This document shows, piece by piece, positions 8,219 to 17,434 of a stretch of DNA of 64,000 bases. Made by a program: the position numbers and the translations under genes. Numbering within the stretch: the stretch's first letter is position 1; every line of letters starts with the position of its first letter. The stretch is from Agrococcus sp. SGAir0287 (GTDB lineage: Bacteria > Actinomycetota > Actinomycetes > Actinomycetales > Microbacteriaceae): contig NZ_CP027942.1 in the NCBI RefSeq assembly GCF_005484985.1, forward strand, positions 186,001 to 250,000. Reading direction: 5' to 3'. The notes beneath the pieces were generated by a model. It searched no databases, had not been told where the DNA came from, and saw only the letters and a program-made list of their open reading frames with translations.

Positions 8219-9481
8219 TCAGGCCGTGTGCGGTCGATCGAGGACCGGTTGCTCCTGCTGCCGCCTGCCCAGCACCTCGAGCCCGACGACGAGGATCCAC
8301 GGCGCTGCCGCGACGAGCGCGATGTCCAGGGCGAACGGCGAGCCGGTGTCCGACAGCAGCACGGCGACGACGAGCGCGGCGATCGCCGCGACGAGGAGCG
8401 CGAGGTGCCCCGGGCGGACGCGACCGGCGAGGATGTCCGCGATGCCGACGAGCGCGACGAGGTACACGGCCACCGGGATCGCGACGGCACGCGCCGCCTC
8501 CGAGAACCCGACGCTCGCCGAGCCCTCGACGACGTACGCGCCGACGTGGAGCCCCGCACCCACGGCCGCGATCCCGGCGAAGACGAGGATGTGGAGGTAG
8601 CCGAACGCGAACGACCCGCGGCGATCGCGATGCAGCAGATCGCCGAACGGGATCGCGAAGTACGCCCACCACATGCCGAACGTGAGTGCGACCCCCGCCG
8701 CGACGAGGACGATCGCGTCGGTCGACCAGCCCTGCTCGGCGATGACGGGTTGCACGGCGGCGACGGTGCCGAGCACGCCCTCGCCGAGGGCGATGATCGC
8801 GAGCAGCCCGTAGCGCTCGGCGATGTGGTGCGCGTGCCACGGCGTGGGCGTGCGGCGTTCCGCCACCACGGGGCCGCCGAGCTCGACGACGTAGAGCAGC
8901 CCCGCGACCGCGATCGTCGGCAGCAGCTCGAGGTGCGCGACCGCGAGCGCCACCCATCCGACCTGCGCGATCGCGATGGCCGTCGCGTACGTGAGCGCGG
9001 CGAGGCGATGCTCGGGCGACTGCGCCGCGAGGCGCAGCCACTGCGCGAGCATCGCGACGCGCATGACGACGTAGCCGGCGACGAGCACGGCGTTGTCGAC
9101 CCCGTGCCCCTCCTCGAGCGAGTGGAAGACGTCGGAGAGGCCGAGCGCGAGCACCACGACGCCGACCATCTGCACCATCGTCGTCAGGCGGTACACCCAG
9201 TCGTCGGTGTCGAACGCCGACGCGAACCACGAGAAGTTGATCCACGCCCACGTGATCGCGAAGACGCCGAAGGCGAATCCGCCGATGGCGACCGCGACGT
9301 GGCCCTCGGCGAGCGCGTGCGCCATCTCGTTGCCCGCGATGCCGAACGCGGCGACGAACGCGAGGTCGAAGAGCAGCTCGAGCGGCGTCGCCGCGCGGCC
9401 GCCCTCGTGCGGGTCGCGTCCGAGCATGCGGCGCACGCGGCGGATCGCCAACGGGGGTGGGGCTGCGACGTCGGCGCTCAT
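8219..9481 (-). CDS. low temperature requirement protein A (LtrA) family
   Basis: 420 aa with about 11 to 12 membrane helices. The family signature is clear near the start: TPLELLFDLAFVAAFGIAGNEMAHAL, then AITWAWINFSWFASAFDTDDW, and later ERYGLLAIIALGEGVLGTV. LtrA was named from cold growth in Listeria; the biochemical role is not known, and the fold suggests a transporter or redox-linked membrane protein. ATG 9481 follows a GAGGATCC ribosome binding site. Single gene, convergent with catalase. Confidence 0.85.
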   Translation of the reverse strand: MSADVAAPPPLAIRRVRRMLGRDPHEGGRAATPLELLFDLAFVAAFGIAGNEMAHALAEGHVAVAIGGFAFGVFAITWAWINFSWFASAFDTDDWVYRLTTMVQMVGVVVLALGLSDVFHSLEEGHGVDNAVLVAGYVVMRVAMLAQWLRLAAQSPEHRLAALTYATAIAIAQVGWVALAVAHLELLPTIAVAGLLYVVELGGPVVAERRTPTPWHAHHIAERYGLLAIIALGEGVLGTVAAVQPVIAEQGWSTDAIVLVAAGVALTFGMWWAYFAIPFGDLLHRDRRGSFAFGYLHILVFAGIAAVGAGLHVGAYVVEGSASVGFSEAARAVAIPVAVYLVALVGIADILAGRVRPGHLALLVAAIAALVVAVLLSDTGSPFALDIALVAAAPWILVVGLEVLGRRQQEQPVLDRPHTA

Positions 9482-9639
9482 GGGTGGATCCTCATCTGCT
9501 TCGCTCGCGGTCAGCATGCCACGCTGCGACGCCGGCGGCGCGCCGCGGATCCGTGACGGATGCGCCGCTGGTGACGTCTCCAGGGTGAGCCCACTCACGG
9601 GCTCGCGGCGCATCCGCCGCCCGTTCCAGGAAGGACGCC

Positions 9640-9747
9640 ATGCTGCCCCGCATCCTCTCGCTCGTCGCCGCCTTCGTGGCGAAGCGCATCCTCGGCCGCC
9701 GCCGACGCGGCGACGACGGCCAGACCCCGAGCCGGCGCCGTGGCTGA
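9640..9747 (+). CDS. 35-aa basic peptide gene upstream of holin-like gene
   Basis: A short frame with an AAGGAC ribosome binding site 5 nt before ATG 9640. The product is MLPRILSLVAAFVAKRILG followed by an Arg-rich tail (GRRRRGDDGQTPSRRRG): one short amphipathic or membrane helix plus a basic cytoplasmic end. Its stop overlaps the GTG start of the next gene by 8 bp, indicating translational coupling. No family assigned; together with the neighbour it looks like a two-gene membrane unit. Confidence 0.55.
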   Translation: MLPRILSLVAAFVAKRILGRRRRGDDGQTPSRRRG

Positions 9748-10117
9748 GCGCGAGGGGCGCAGGACGCCGATCGACGTCGTGCGCGACCTGCCGCGCCAGC
9801 TGCGCGCCATCGTGCGCGAGCAGCTCGACGAGCTGCGGCGCGACGTCATGGATCGCACGCGTGACGCCCGAATGGGGGTCGCGCTGCTGGCCGCTGCCGG
9901 CGGCCTCGCGCTCGCCACGGTCACGACCCTCGCGGTGACGGTGGTCGTCGCGCTCGCCGAGGTGCTGCCCTGGTGGGGCGCGATCCTCGTCGTCGTCGGG
10001 CCGCTGGCGATCGTGACGGGCATCCTCGCCGCGCTGGGCATGCGGCGGCTCTCGAGCGGCGGCGCGGACGATGCCGTCGGTCGGGACGTGCGGGTGCGCG
10101 ACGAGACGCGCCGCTAG
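9740..10117 (+). CDS. phage-holin-superfamily-like membrane protein
   Basis: 125 aa. An N-terminal amphipathic coiled-coil-like stretch (DVVRDLPRQLRAIVREQLDELRRDVMDRTRDA) is followed by two membrane helices (GVALLAAAGGLALATVTTLAVTVVVALAEVL and WWGAILVVVGPLAIVTGILAALGM) and a charged tail. This is the layout of the actinobacterial holin-superfamily (DUF1469/YqjE-like) housekeeping proteins, not of a lytic phage holin: no lysin or phage genes are nearby. GTG 9740 overlaps the 35-aa gene. Function unknown, probably envelope-related. Confidence 0.7.
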   Translation: MAEREGRRTPIDVVRDLPRQLRAIVREQLDELRRDVMDRTRDARMGVALLAAAGGLALATVTTLAVTVVVALAEVLPWWGAILVVVGPLAIVTGILAALGMRRLSSGGADDAVGRDVRVRDETRR

Positions 10118-10181
10118 CCGGATCGACGTCGCGCGGGGCCTGCGGACCGGTCCGCGCGCGATCGGGCCGTAGGCTCGTGCG

Positions 10182-11690
10182 GTGACGATGGACTCCGGCG
10201 GCGACCCCACGACGGGGCGCGTGCCGATCGTCCCGGGCCGAGCGGCCGACGCCGAGCACGACGCGGAGTCGCCCGACACGGCAGCGCCCGAGCGTCAGGA
10301 GGCCGGCCTTCAGGCCACCTCCGACGCGATCGCCCAGCCCGGCCCCGTGCAGCCGACCGACGCCGCGCCGGTCGGCCGCCGACGATTCGTCGACCTCGAG
10401 CCGCTGCGCGCGTCGCCCGCGTTCGCGCGCCTGTGGATCGCCAACGCGATCTCCGGCATCGGCTCGATGGTGACGGTCGTCGCCGTCGGCCTGCAGATCT
10501 ACGACATCACGCAGTCGACGCTCGCGGTGTCGCTCGTCGGCCCCATCGGCCTCCTGCCGATGATCGTCGCCGGGCTCTGGGGCGGCATGCTCGCCGACGC
10601 GTTCGACCGCAAGCGCGTGCTGCTCGCCTCCGCGACGCTCGGCTGGATCACGGTGCTCGGCATCGTGGCGATGTCGGCGTACGACGCGTGGGCCATGGCC
10701 GAGGGGCAGCGCGTCGAGGTCTGGCCGTTCTACGTGCTCGCCACGATCAACGCCGTCGCCACGACGATCTCGGGCGCGACGCGCAGCGCGATCACGCCCC
10801 GCATCGTGCCCGCGCACCTCCTCTCGCGCGCCGCCGCGCTCAACGGCATCGCGATCGGCGCGATGGTCACGATCGGCCCCGCGCTCGCGGGCGTCCTCGC
10901 CGCGACCGTGGGGCTGCCGCTGACCTTCGCCGTCGACGCGGTGCTCTTCTCCGTCGCGTTCGTCGGCATCCTCGGCCTGCCCGCCATGCCGCCGCAGGGG
11001 CGCGTCGCGAAGCCGGGACTGGAGTCGCTGCGCGACGGGATGCGATTCCTCCGCCGGGCGCCGAACATCCGCATGTCGTTCGTCGTCGACATCGTCGCGA
11101 TGGTCTTCGGCAGGCCCAACGTGCTCTTCCCCGCCGTCGGCGCGCTCGTCATCGGCGGCGGCCCCATCACGGTCGGCGTGCTCACGGCGGCCGGCGCGGT
11201 CGGCACGCTGCTGGCGAGCCTGCTGTCGGGTCCCGTCGCGCACGTGCACCGGCACGGTCTCGCCGTCCAGCGGGCCATCATGCTCTACGGCACGGCCGGC
11301 GCGCTGCTCGGCGTCGTGCTGCTCGTCACGACGCTGTCGGGCGTCTCCGTGACCGACGAGCTGAGCGGCGTCGCCTGGCCGGCGCTCGCGCTGGCGTGCC
11401 TCGCGATGACGGGCATGGGAGCGAGCGACGAGATCAGCGCCATCTTCCGCTCGACGATGCTGCTGCAGGCCTCACCCGACGAGATGCGCGGCAGGCTGCA
11501 GGGCGTCTTCACGGTCGTCGTCGCCGGTGGTCCTCGCCTCGGCGACCTCTACGCGGGCCTCACGGCGTCGCTCGTCGCGCTCTGGTTCCCGCCGCTGCTC
11601 GGTGGCCTCTGCATCGTGGCGCTCGTGCTGCTCGTCACGCGGATGCAGGGCTCGTTCCTGCGCTACGACGCCCGCACCCCGACGCCGTAG
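10182..11690 (+). CDS. MFS transporter (EntS/MFS_3-like exporter)
   Basis: 502 aa. A hydrophilic N-terminal region of about 75 residues is followed by 12 membrane segments. The MFS motif A region appears as GGMLADAFDRKRVLLASATLGW and motif C-like sequence after it; GASDEISAIFRSTMLLQASPDEMRGRLQGVF near the end is typical of the MFS_3 branch that includes enterobactin exporter EntS. Likely a proton-driven efflux pump of unknown substrate. A -10-like TAGGCT (10170-10175) lies 6 nt before GTG 10182, so this start is taken as leaderless. Confidence 0.85.
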   Translation: MTMDSGGDPTTGRVPIVPGRAADAEHDAESPDTAAPERQEAGLQATSDAIAQPGPVQPTDAAPVGRRRFVDLEPLRASPAFARLWIANAISGIGSMVTVVAVGLQIYDITQSTLAVSLVGPIGLLPMIVAGLWGGMLADAFDRKRVLLASATLGWITVLGIVAMSAYDAWAMAEGQRVEVWPFYVLATINAVATTISGATRSAITPRIVPAHLLSRAAALNGIAIGAMVTIGPALAGVLAATVGLPLTFAVDAVLFSVAFVGILGLPAMPPQGRVAKPGLESLRDGMRFLRRAPNIRMSFVVDIVAMVFGRPNVLFPAVGALVIGGGPITVGVLTAAGAVGTLLASLLSGPVAHVHRHGLAVQRAIMLYGTAGALLGVVLLVTTLSGVSVTDELSGVAWPALALACLAMTGMGASDEISAIFRSTMLLQASPDEMRGRLQGVFTVVVAGGPRLGDLYAGLTASLVALWFPPLLGGLCIVALVLLVTRMQGSFLRYDARTPTP

Positions 11691-11794
11691 CCCTCGCGGG
11701 TGCCACGACTGGTCGCAGTCGCACCGGACCGGTCAGGGGCGAGCTGCGGCCGGTCGGACGGAGGCAGCGACCAGCCGGGCGGGCTCGCGACCGA

Positions 11795-12775
11795 TCAGAC
11801 GAAGCCCTCCATCGCGTGCGGCACGTAGTGCTCCTCGAGCCGTCGCAGCTCGTCGTCGGTGAGCGTCAGCTCGGTCGCGGCGACGGCGTCGTCGAGGTGC
11901 TGCATCTTGGTGGCTCCGACGATCGGCGACGACACGACGGGCTGCGCGAGCACCCAGGCGAGCGCCACCTGCGCCGGTCGCACCTCCCGCTCGGCGGCGA
12001 TCGCGAGCACCGCATCCACGATCCGCCGATCCGAGTCCTCGGCCTGCTGGTACAGGTTCGCCGCGATGGCGTCCGTGGCGAACCGCGACGTCTGCGCATC
12101 CCAGGGACGCGTGAGCTTGCCGCGGGCGAGCGGGCTCCACGGCAGCGCGCCGACCCCCTGGTCGAGGCACAGCGGGTACAGCTCGCGCTCGTCCTCGCGG
12201 GTGATGAGGTTGTACTGCGCCTGCATCGAGATGAAGCGCGTCCACCCGTGCAGCTCGGCCGCGTGCTGCAGCTTCGCGAACTGCCACGCCCACATCGACG
12301 AGGCGCCGATGTACCGCACCTTGCCCGAGCGCACGACGTCGTCGAGCGTCTGCAGGGTCTCCTCGACCGGCACCGTCGGGTCGAAGCGGTGGATCTGCAG
12401 CAGGTCGACGTAGTCGGTGCCGAGCCGTCGCAGGCTCGCCTCCACGGACTCGAGGATGTGCCCGCGCGAGAGCCCACGGCCGTTGACGCCCTCGCGCATG
12501 GGGAAGTAGACCTTCGTCGCGATCACGACGTCCTCGCGCCTCGCGAAGTCGGCGAGCGCCTTGCCGACGATCTCCTCGGAGCGGCCGGCGGAGTAGGAGT
12601 TCGCGGTGTCGAACGTCGTGAGGCCGAGCTCGAGCGCGTGCCGGATGAAGCCGCGCGACTCCTCCTCGGGGAGCGTCCAGCCGTGGTTGCCGACGTCGGG
12701 CTCCCCGAAGCTCATGCACCCGACGATGACCCGGGAGACCTCGAGGCCGCTGCGGCCGATCCTGGTGCGCTGCAT
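11795..12775 (-). CDS. aldo/keto reductase
   Basis: 326 aa. TIM-barrel aldo/keto reductase with the catalytic tetrad visible: Asp in TTFDTANSYSAGRSEEIVGKAL (with the Tyr), Lys in VIATKVYF, and His in DLLQIHRFDP. Cofactor-binding elements include GASSMWAWQF and the C-terminal PIVGATKMQHLDDAV. It reduces aldehydes or ketones with NADPH; physiological substrate unknown. ATG 12775 follows GAGGAGC. The gene is divergent from the PEBP gene at 12964 and convergent with the MFS gene. Confidence 0.92.
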   Translation of the reverse strand: MQRTRIGRSGLEVSRVIVGCMSFGEPDVGNHGWTLPEEESRGFIRHALELGLTTFDTANSYSAGRSEEIVGKALADFARREDVVIATKVYFPMREGVNGRGLSRGHILESVEASLRRLGTDYVDLLQIHRFDPTVPVEETLQTLDDVVRSGKVRYIGASSMWAWQFAKLQHAAELHGWTRFISMQAQYNLITREDERELYPLCLDQGVGALPWSPLARGKLTRPWDAQTSRFATDAIAANLYQQAEDSDRRIVDAVLAIAAEREVRPAQVALAWVLAQPVVSSPIVGATKMQHLDDAVAATELTLTDDELRRLEEHYVPHAMEGFV

Positions 12776-12963
12776 CGCGAATGCTCCTCGTGCTCGTCGT
12801 CGCGCCGCGTCCTCCGCGGGACGCGATGCCTGACGTCGATCCTCGCAGAGCGGATGCGGACGGGCTCGGGGCGTCTCGCGGGCCGGACGCAAGCCGGTGC
12901 GCCTGCCGGCGCGCCGGGTGAGCATGGATGGGACCGCGCGCCCGCGCGGCAGGAAGGACGTCC

Positions 12964-13413
12964 ATGGGACCGCACGTCGCAGATCTGACCATCACGAGCG
13001 AGGACTACGAGGCCGGCGGCCGCATGCCCGACCGGCTCGCGAAGGACGGCGGCAACGAGGCGCCGCGCTTCGCGGTGTCGGGCGTGCCGGAGGACGCCGT
13101 CGAGCTCGCGCTCGTCGTGCACGACCCCGACGCGCCGATGGCGCGGGGCTTCACGCACTGGGTCGTGTACGGCCTGCCGGCCGTCGACGGACCCATCGAC
13201 CCGTCCGTGGGTCGCGCCGCCCCCACCAGCGCCGGCGAGCCCGGCTGGTACGGCCCGCAGCCGCCGCAGGGCCACGGCGACCATCACTACTACGCCTGGG
13301 TCTACGCGCTGTCCGAGCCCGTGACGGGCGAGCCCACGCGCGAGGCCTTCCTCGATCGGAACGCGGGCTCGATCCTCGAGCAGAACCGCATCGTCGGCAC
13401 CTACTCGCGCTGA
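12964..13413 (+). CDS. YbhB/YbcL family PEBP-like protein
   Basis: 149 aa, single phosphatidylethanolamine-binding-protein fold. The signature residues are present: LVVHDPDAPMARGFTHWVVYGLP (anion-site Asp-Pro-Asp-Ala-Pro and His-Trp) and GHGDHHYYAWVYAL. Bacterial members are cytosolic ligand-binding proteins related to Raf kinase inhibitor; their function is unclear. ATG 12964 is preceded by GGAAGGACG. It ends 3 nt before a perfect 20-bp hairpin shared with the convergent surface-protein gene. Confidence 0.9.
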   Translation: MGPHVADLTITSEDYEAGGRMPDRLAKDGGNEAPRFAVSGVPEDAVELALVVHDPDAPMARGFTHWVVYGLPAVDGPIDPSVGRAAPTSAGEPGWYGPQPPQGHGDHHYYAWVYALSEPVTGEPTREAFLDRNAGSILEQNRIVGTYSR

Positions 13414-13415
13414 CC

Positions 13416-13460
13416 GACGAGCGGATGCCCCGGCCGCTCGGGCCGGGGCATCCGCTCGTC
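13416..13460. terminator. bidirectional terminator with perfect 20-bp stem
   Basis: Arms 13416-13435 and 13441-13460 are exact reverse complements around the loop GCTCG. It serves the convergent PEBP and LPXTG genes. Confidence 0.85.
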
Positions 13461-13468
13461 CGCCTGCG

Positions 13469-15607
13469 TCAGACGGCGCCGGAGCGGGAGCGCGCGCGGC
13501 GACGATGCCACACGATCGCCGCGAGCCCGAGCGCCAGGGTCGCCGCGCCACCGACGGCGAGCGCGCCGTCGAGGTCGGCACCCGTCTGCGGCAGCGGCTC
13601 GGGCTCCGGTCGGCCCCTGCTCCGCAGCGGCGGGTCGCTCACGGGAGCGGGCGGCGCCGCCTCCGTGGTCGGCGTCGGCGTGGGCTCGAGCGGCGTGCCC
13701 ACCGAGTCGCAGCGGTCGTCGTCGGCCTCGAGGCCCTCATTCGGGATGCACGAGCCGGTCGGTGGCGGCAGCTGCGGACCGGTGACGCGAGCGACGTTCA
13801 CCACGGTCGCGGCCGTTCCCGGCGTCGTCGAGACGGTGCCCTGCAGGCTGACCGATGCCGTGGCACCCGGCGGGAGCGTTCCGACCGTCCACGTGCCCGA
13901 CGCGAGGTCGATCGCTCCCTGCGTCGGGCCGGCGACGACCTGCAGCGATGCGGGATCGAGCGCAGCCGGGTAGCCGTCGACCACCGAGAGGTCCGTCGCG
14001 GCGACCAGTCCGAGGTTGCCGACCTCGATCGTCCAGACGACGGTCGCGGCGCTGCCGTCGCCGGCGACGACGGCCTCCGCGTCGACGCGCTTGTCGATGC
14101 GCACGTCGGGCAGCGCCTCGACGGCGATCGTCGCCTCCGCGTGGTCGACGATGGATGCCCAGTCGTCGATCGAGCGCAGGTCGCCCCACGATCCGCCGAC
14201 GCCGTCGTTCTGGTTCGGGTGCTCGCCACCGGCCTCCCAGCCGTGCACGCCGCCCGCCGACGTCGTCGCCGGATCGCTGCCCATGAGCGGATCCGTACGC
14301 GTCCAGCGCGCGTCGCTCGAGGCGACGAGCGCCGTGTCGTCCCAGTGCAGCGTCGCGACGCCGGGCTGCGGCCCCGTCAGCGCCTCCACCTCGATGCCGC
14401 CCGCGCTCGTCTCCGCATCGATCCGCAGGAAGTGGATGGGCGAGACCTGCGCCATGGACGCGCGGATCGTGAGGCGCGTCGCGCTCGTGGGCACCGGGGA
14501 GCCCGCCGCATCGTGCCCGTCCCAACGCCACGAGAACGCACCGGGCTCGAGCACCGCCACCTCGTCGACGACGTCGCGCGGGCCGTCGAACGCGCCGTCG
14601 CCGTCCGCATCCACCTCGACGCGCACGACGCCGGGCTGGCCGCGCAGCTCGCCCGACACGACGCCCGCGTTCGCGCCCGGACCGTCGCGCACGAAGGCGA
14701 GCCCGGCGATCGTCGGCGAGACGTACTCGGCCGACAGCCACGTCTCCTCCGTGCGGCCGTCGGCCCACGCGGTCGTCGATGCAGGCAGGTCGGCGGCGGG
14801 TGCGTCGAGGAAGAGGCGGAAGTCGGTGAGGTCGTCGCAGTCGTCGCTCGTGGGCTGCCACCAGGCGGTCCCCGCACCACCCGCCTCGGGCGAGTGCGAC
14901 ATGGGCACGGACCGGTGCGCGGGCTCGCACGCGCCGGCGGCGGCGTTGCCGACGTCGTTCATGCGCAGCGTCGAGTCCACGCCGTCGTAGCCGTCGAGCG
15001 TGACCCGGTAGATCGCGCCGTCGGGTGCCGCCGCGTGGACGGCGATCGTGGTCGGCTCGGGGGTGTGGATCGCGAGCGACTCGGTCCAGACACGGCCGGC
15101 GATCGGGCCGACGGCGCCCTCGACCGCGACGTCCCACGTGAGGCCCGCCTGCCTGCCCGGCCCGTCGTGCACCGCGATCGACCAGACGCCGTCGACCTGC
15201 GCGGTCCACGCGCCGCCGAGCTCGGTGCCGATCGGCGCGCCCGCCTCGAGGCGTGCGTCGTGCACGACGGTGCCCGCTGGATCGCGGACGACGACCCGCG
15301 CGCCGGTCCCCGAGCGATCGCTCGTCGCGAGCGCCGCCACGACGCGCTCGCCGGCCGTGGCGTAGGCGTGGAGCGTCGAGACGCCGCCGTCGCTCCAGCC
15401 GCCCAGCAGCAGCGTGCCGGGCAGCGTCGTGGACGCGGCGCTCTCGGCGGCGAGCACGGCGGGCGTGGCCCACGCAGGCGCTGCGCCGATGCCGAGCAGG
15501 GTCGCGCCGAGCGTCACGCAGGCGCCGAGCGCGCTCGCGCCTCGTCGTCGCCACCGACGACGTCGGTCGGGGTGGATGGGATGGGTGCGTGCTCGTCGCG
15601 GTCGCAT
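13469..15607 (-). CDS. LPXTG cell-wall-anchored surface protein with DUF11-like domain
   Basis: 712 aa. A long basic N-region with Arg runs leads into a secretion helix (ALGACVTLGATLLGIGAAPAWA). The body is a series of beta-rich modules; around residues 550-640 a DUF11-type repeat is visible (RIDKRVDAEAVVAG, VVWTIEVGNLGLVAATDLSV, SGTWTVGTLPPGATASVSL). The C-terminus has a Pro-rich spacer, the sortase motif LPQTG, a hydrophobic helix and a basic tail RRRARSRSGAV. It should be covalently anchored to peptidoglycan by a class E-like sortase; none is in the window. ATG 15607 has the RBS AGGAGGCACC. Confidence 0.85.
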   Translation of the reverse strand: MRPRRARTHPIHPDRRRRWRRRGASALGACVTLGATLLGIGAAPAWATPAVLAAESAASTTLPGTLLLGGWSDGGVSTLHAYATAGERVVAALATSDRSGTGARVVVRDPAGTVVHDARLEAGAPIGTELGGAWTAQVDGVWSIAVHDGPGRQAGLTWDVAVEGAVGPIAGRVWTESLAIHTPEPTTIAVHAAAPDGAIYRVTLDGYDGVDSTLRMNDVGNAAAGACEPAHRSVPMSHSPEAGGAGTAWWQPTSDDCDDLTDFRLFLDAPAADLPASTTAWADGRTEETWLSAEYVSPTIAGLAFVRDGPGANAGVVSGELRGQPGVVRVEVDADGDGAFDGPRDVVDEVAVLEPGAFSWRWDGHDAAGSPVPTSATRLTIRASMAQVSPIHFLRIDAETSAGGIEVEALTGPQPGVATLHWDDTALVASSDARWTRTDPLMGSDPATTSAGGVHGWEAGGEHPNQNDGVGGSWGDLRSIDDWASIVDHAEATIAVEALPDVRIDKRVDAEAVVAGDGSAATVVWTIEVGNLGLVAATDLSVVDGYPAALDPASLQVVAGPTQGAIDLASGTWTVGTLPPGATASVSLQGTVSTTPGTAATVVNVARVTGPQLPPPTGSCIPNEGLEADDDRCDSVGTPLEPTPTPTTEAAPPAPVSDPPLRSRGRPEPEPLPQTGADLDGALAVGGAATLALGLAAIVWHRRRARSRSGAV

Positions 15608-15867
15608 GGTGCCTCCTGGTCGTGCCGCGGCGACGCTAGGTCGCGCGGCCCACGGATGCCGACGGCGAGGGATGCGCTGTGGAGGGATCGCCTGTCCACA
15701 GACGACCCGGGGAGTCGTGCAGCGCACCCCCCCGCGAGGGCGCGCGCCATCCGACTCGCGACGGGCGAAGTTCGGCGGCGTCGAGCCGCGCGCGGTCGTG
15801 CGCATGGGATGCGGCGGGCGACCACCGTCGTCAGGCTCGATCCAGACGCTGCAAGCAGGATCGTGGC

Positions 15868-16296
15868 ATGCGCTCCATCGCCTCCGCCGCCGTCTCGTCC
15901 GCCGCCCTCCTCGCCCTCGCGGCGTGCTCGTCGACGACCGTGGCCGTGCCCGAACCGGTCACGACCACGGACGGGTCGCCCACGCTGGTCGTCGATGGCC
16001 GGCAGATCGCCGGCGACGTCTCGTGCACCATCGTCGACCGCGCCGACGGCGAGGGCATCGGCGCCCTCGTGAGCGCCACGGAAGGGTCGTTCACGGCGAC
16101 CCTCGAGCAGCGCGAGGGCGAGACCGTCGTGACGGCCGTGATGCTCGAGTCCGACTCCGGCGAGCACGTCCTCGCCGAGGAGACGCGTGCCGGCACCATC
16201 AGCGGCCGCACCGTCTCCTTCGAGGTCGTCGTGCCCGGCCTCGACGGCGCCGCGGACGTCGGCGTCGCCTTCGCGGGGGAGTGCATGCGGCTCTAG
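15868..16296 (+). CDS. LpqH-like lipoprotein
   Basis: 142 aa. A type II signal peptide (MRSIASAAVSSAALLALAAC) with lipobox LAAC gives lipidation at Cys20. The mature part has a Thr-rich linker and a beta domain with PTLVVDGRQIAGDVSCTIVD and a second late Cys (FAGECMRL), resembling the mycobacterial 19-kDa antigen LpqH domain with its conserved disulfide. Envelope-attached; function unknown. Divergent from the surface-protein gene by 260 bp in which I see no other gene. A weak -10-like CAGGAT lies 6 nt before the ATG, suggesting leaderless translation. Confidence 0.75.
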   Translation: MRSIASAAVSSAALLALAACSSTTVAVPEPVTTTDGSPTLVVDGRQIAGDVSCTIVDRADGEGIGALVSATEGSFTATLEQREGETVVTAVMLESDSGEHVLAEETRAGTISGRTVSFEVVVPGLDGAADVGVAFAGECMRL

Positions 16297-16389
16297 CGCT
16301 GCGCCCGCGCACGCCCCGACACGACCGTCTCCGCCGAGGAGACCACGCCGGTCCGCGTGCGATGCGCGGCGAGCTCGCCCCGCCCACGC

Positions 16390-16421
16390 GGAAGGGGGCC
16401 GCCGGCGGGCGACCCCCTTCC
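16390..16421. terminator. terminator hairpin between LpqH-like gene and ABC permease
   Basis: Inverted repeat GGAAGGGGG (16390-16398) and CCCCCTTCC (16413-16421) around a 14-nt GC-rich loop, in the gap between two convergent genes. Confidence 0.55.
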
Positions 16422-16456
16422 ATCCGCTCCCGCAGCATGCGCCGCGGGGCGAGCGG

Positions 16457-17434
16457 TCATCCCTTCGCCGACCCCGCCAGGAGGCCGCGCACGAAGAACC
16501 GCTGCAGCCCGAAGAAGACGAGCAGCGGCACGACGAGCGAGATGAACGCACCCGCCGTCAGGCGCTCCCAGTCCTCGCCGCGGGATCCCGCGAGCTCGGC
16601 CAGGCGTTGCGTCAACGGCGCGGTGTCCGGCTGGCCCGTCGAGAACACGAGTGCGACGAGCAGGTCGTTCCACACCCACAGGAACTGGAAGATGCCGAAC
16701 GAGGCGATCGCCGGCATCGCGAGCGGCAGCACGATGCGCAGGAAGATCTGCCCGTGACCGGCGCCGTCGACGCGCGCCGCCTCGATGACCTCGCCCGGGA
16801 TCTCCGAGATGAAGTTGTGCAGCAGGAAGATCGCCAGCGGCAGCGCGAAGATCGAGTGCGCGATCCACACGGACACGAACTGCCGGTCCGGGATGACGGG
16901 AAAGACGTCGCTCGTCCACACCATCGCCGGCTGCACGAACGTCACGAACAGCTGCAGCAGCGGGATGAGCGCCATCTGCAGCGGCACGATCTGCAGCGCG
17001 AAGATCACGACGAAGAGCGTCGACGAGCCCTTGAACTTGATCCACGCGAACGCGTACGCCGCGAGCGCGGCGAGCACGAGCGGGATGAGCGTGCCCGGGA
17101 TCGCGATCGCGAGCGAGTTCACGAAGTACTCGCCCAGCTGCGGCGCCGTGCCCGACGAGGAGAACAGCACCTCGGCGTAGTTGTCGAGCGTGAAGCCCGG
17201 GTTCTGGAAGATCGTCCACCAGCCGGTCGTCTCGATGAGCTCCGCGGGGCGGAACGACGAGACGAGCAGGCCGAAGGTGGGGATCGTCCACAGCACGGCG
17301 ATGACGAGCGCGACGACGGTCGCGATCGGCGACGTGAGGCGTCGCTTCACGCGCGAGGCGCGTCCGCCGCCCGTGTTCAGCGCGTCGTCGACCGACGCGA
17401 TCTCGGGGTCGGGGGTCGTGGCGACGGTGGTCAT
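16457..17434 (-). CDS. carbohydrate ABC permease (MalG type)
   Basis: 325 aa with six main membrane helices after an unusually long cytosolic N-terminus of about 35 residues. The EAA loop that contacts the ATPase reads EVIEAARVDGAGHGQIFLRIVLPLAMPA, close to consensus. PTFGLLVSSFRPAELIETTGWW is typical of MalG/AglG proteins. ATG 17434 overlaps the stop of the MalF-type gene (ATGA), so the two are coupled. Third gene of a binding-protein/permease/permease operon; no ATPase gene is present, so a shared MsiK-like ATPase encoded elsewhere is likely. Confidence 0.92.
   Translation of the reverse strand: MTTVATTPDPEIASVDDALNTGGGRASRVKRRLTSPIATVVALVIAVLWTIPTFGLLVSSFRPAELIETTGWWTIFQNPGFTLDNYAEVLFSSSGTAPQLGEYFVNSLAIAIPGTLIPLVLAALAAYAFAWIKFKGSSTLFVVIFALQIVPLQMALIPLLQLFVTFVQPAMVWTSDVFPVIPDRQFVSVWIAHSIFALPLAIFLLHNFISEIPGEVIEAARVDGAGHGQIFLRIVLPLAMPAIASFGIFQFLWVWNDLLVALVFSTGQPDTAPLTQRLAELAGSRGEDWERLTAGAFISLVVPLLVFFGLQRFFVRGLLAGSAKG

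Noticed and set aside
9640..10117. Prophage remnant suggested by a holin-like protein
   Set aside because: No lysin, integrase, structural or regulatory phage genes nearby; the protein has the layout of chromosomal actinobacterial holin-superfamily membrane proteins.
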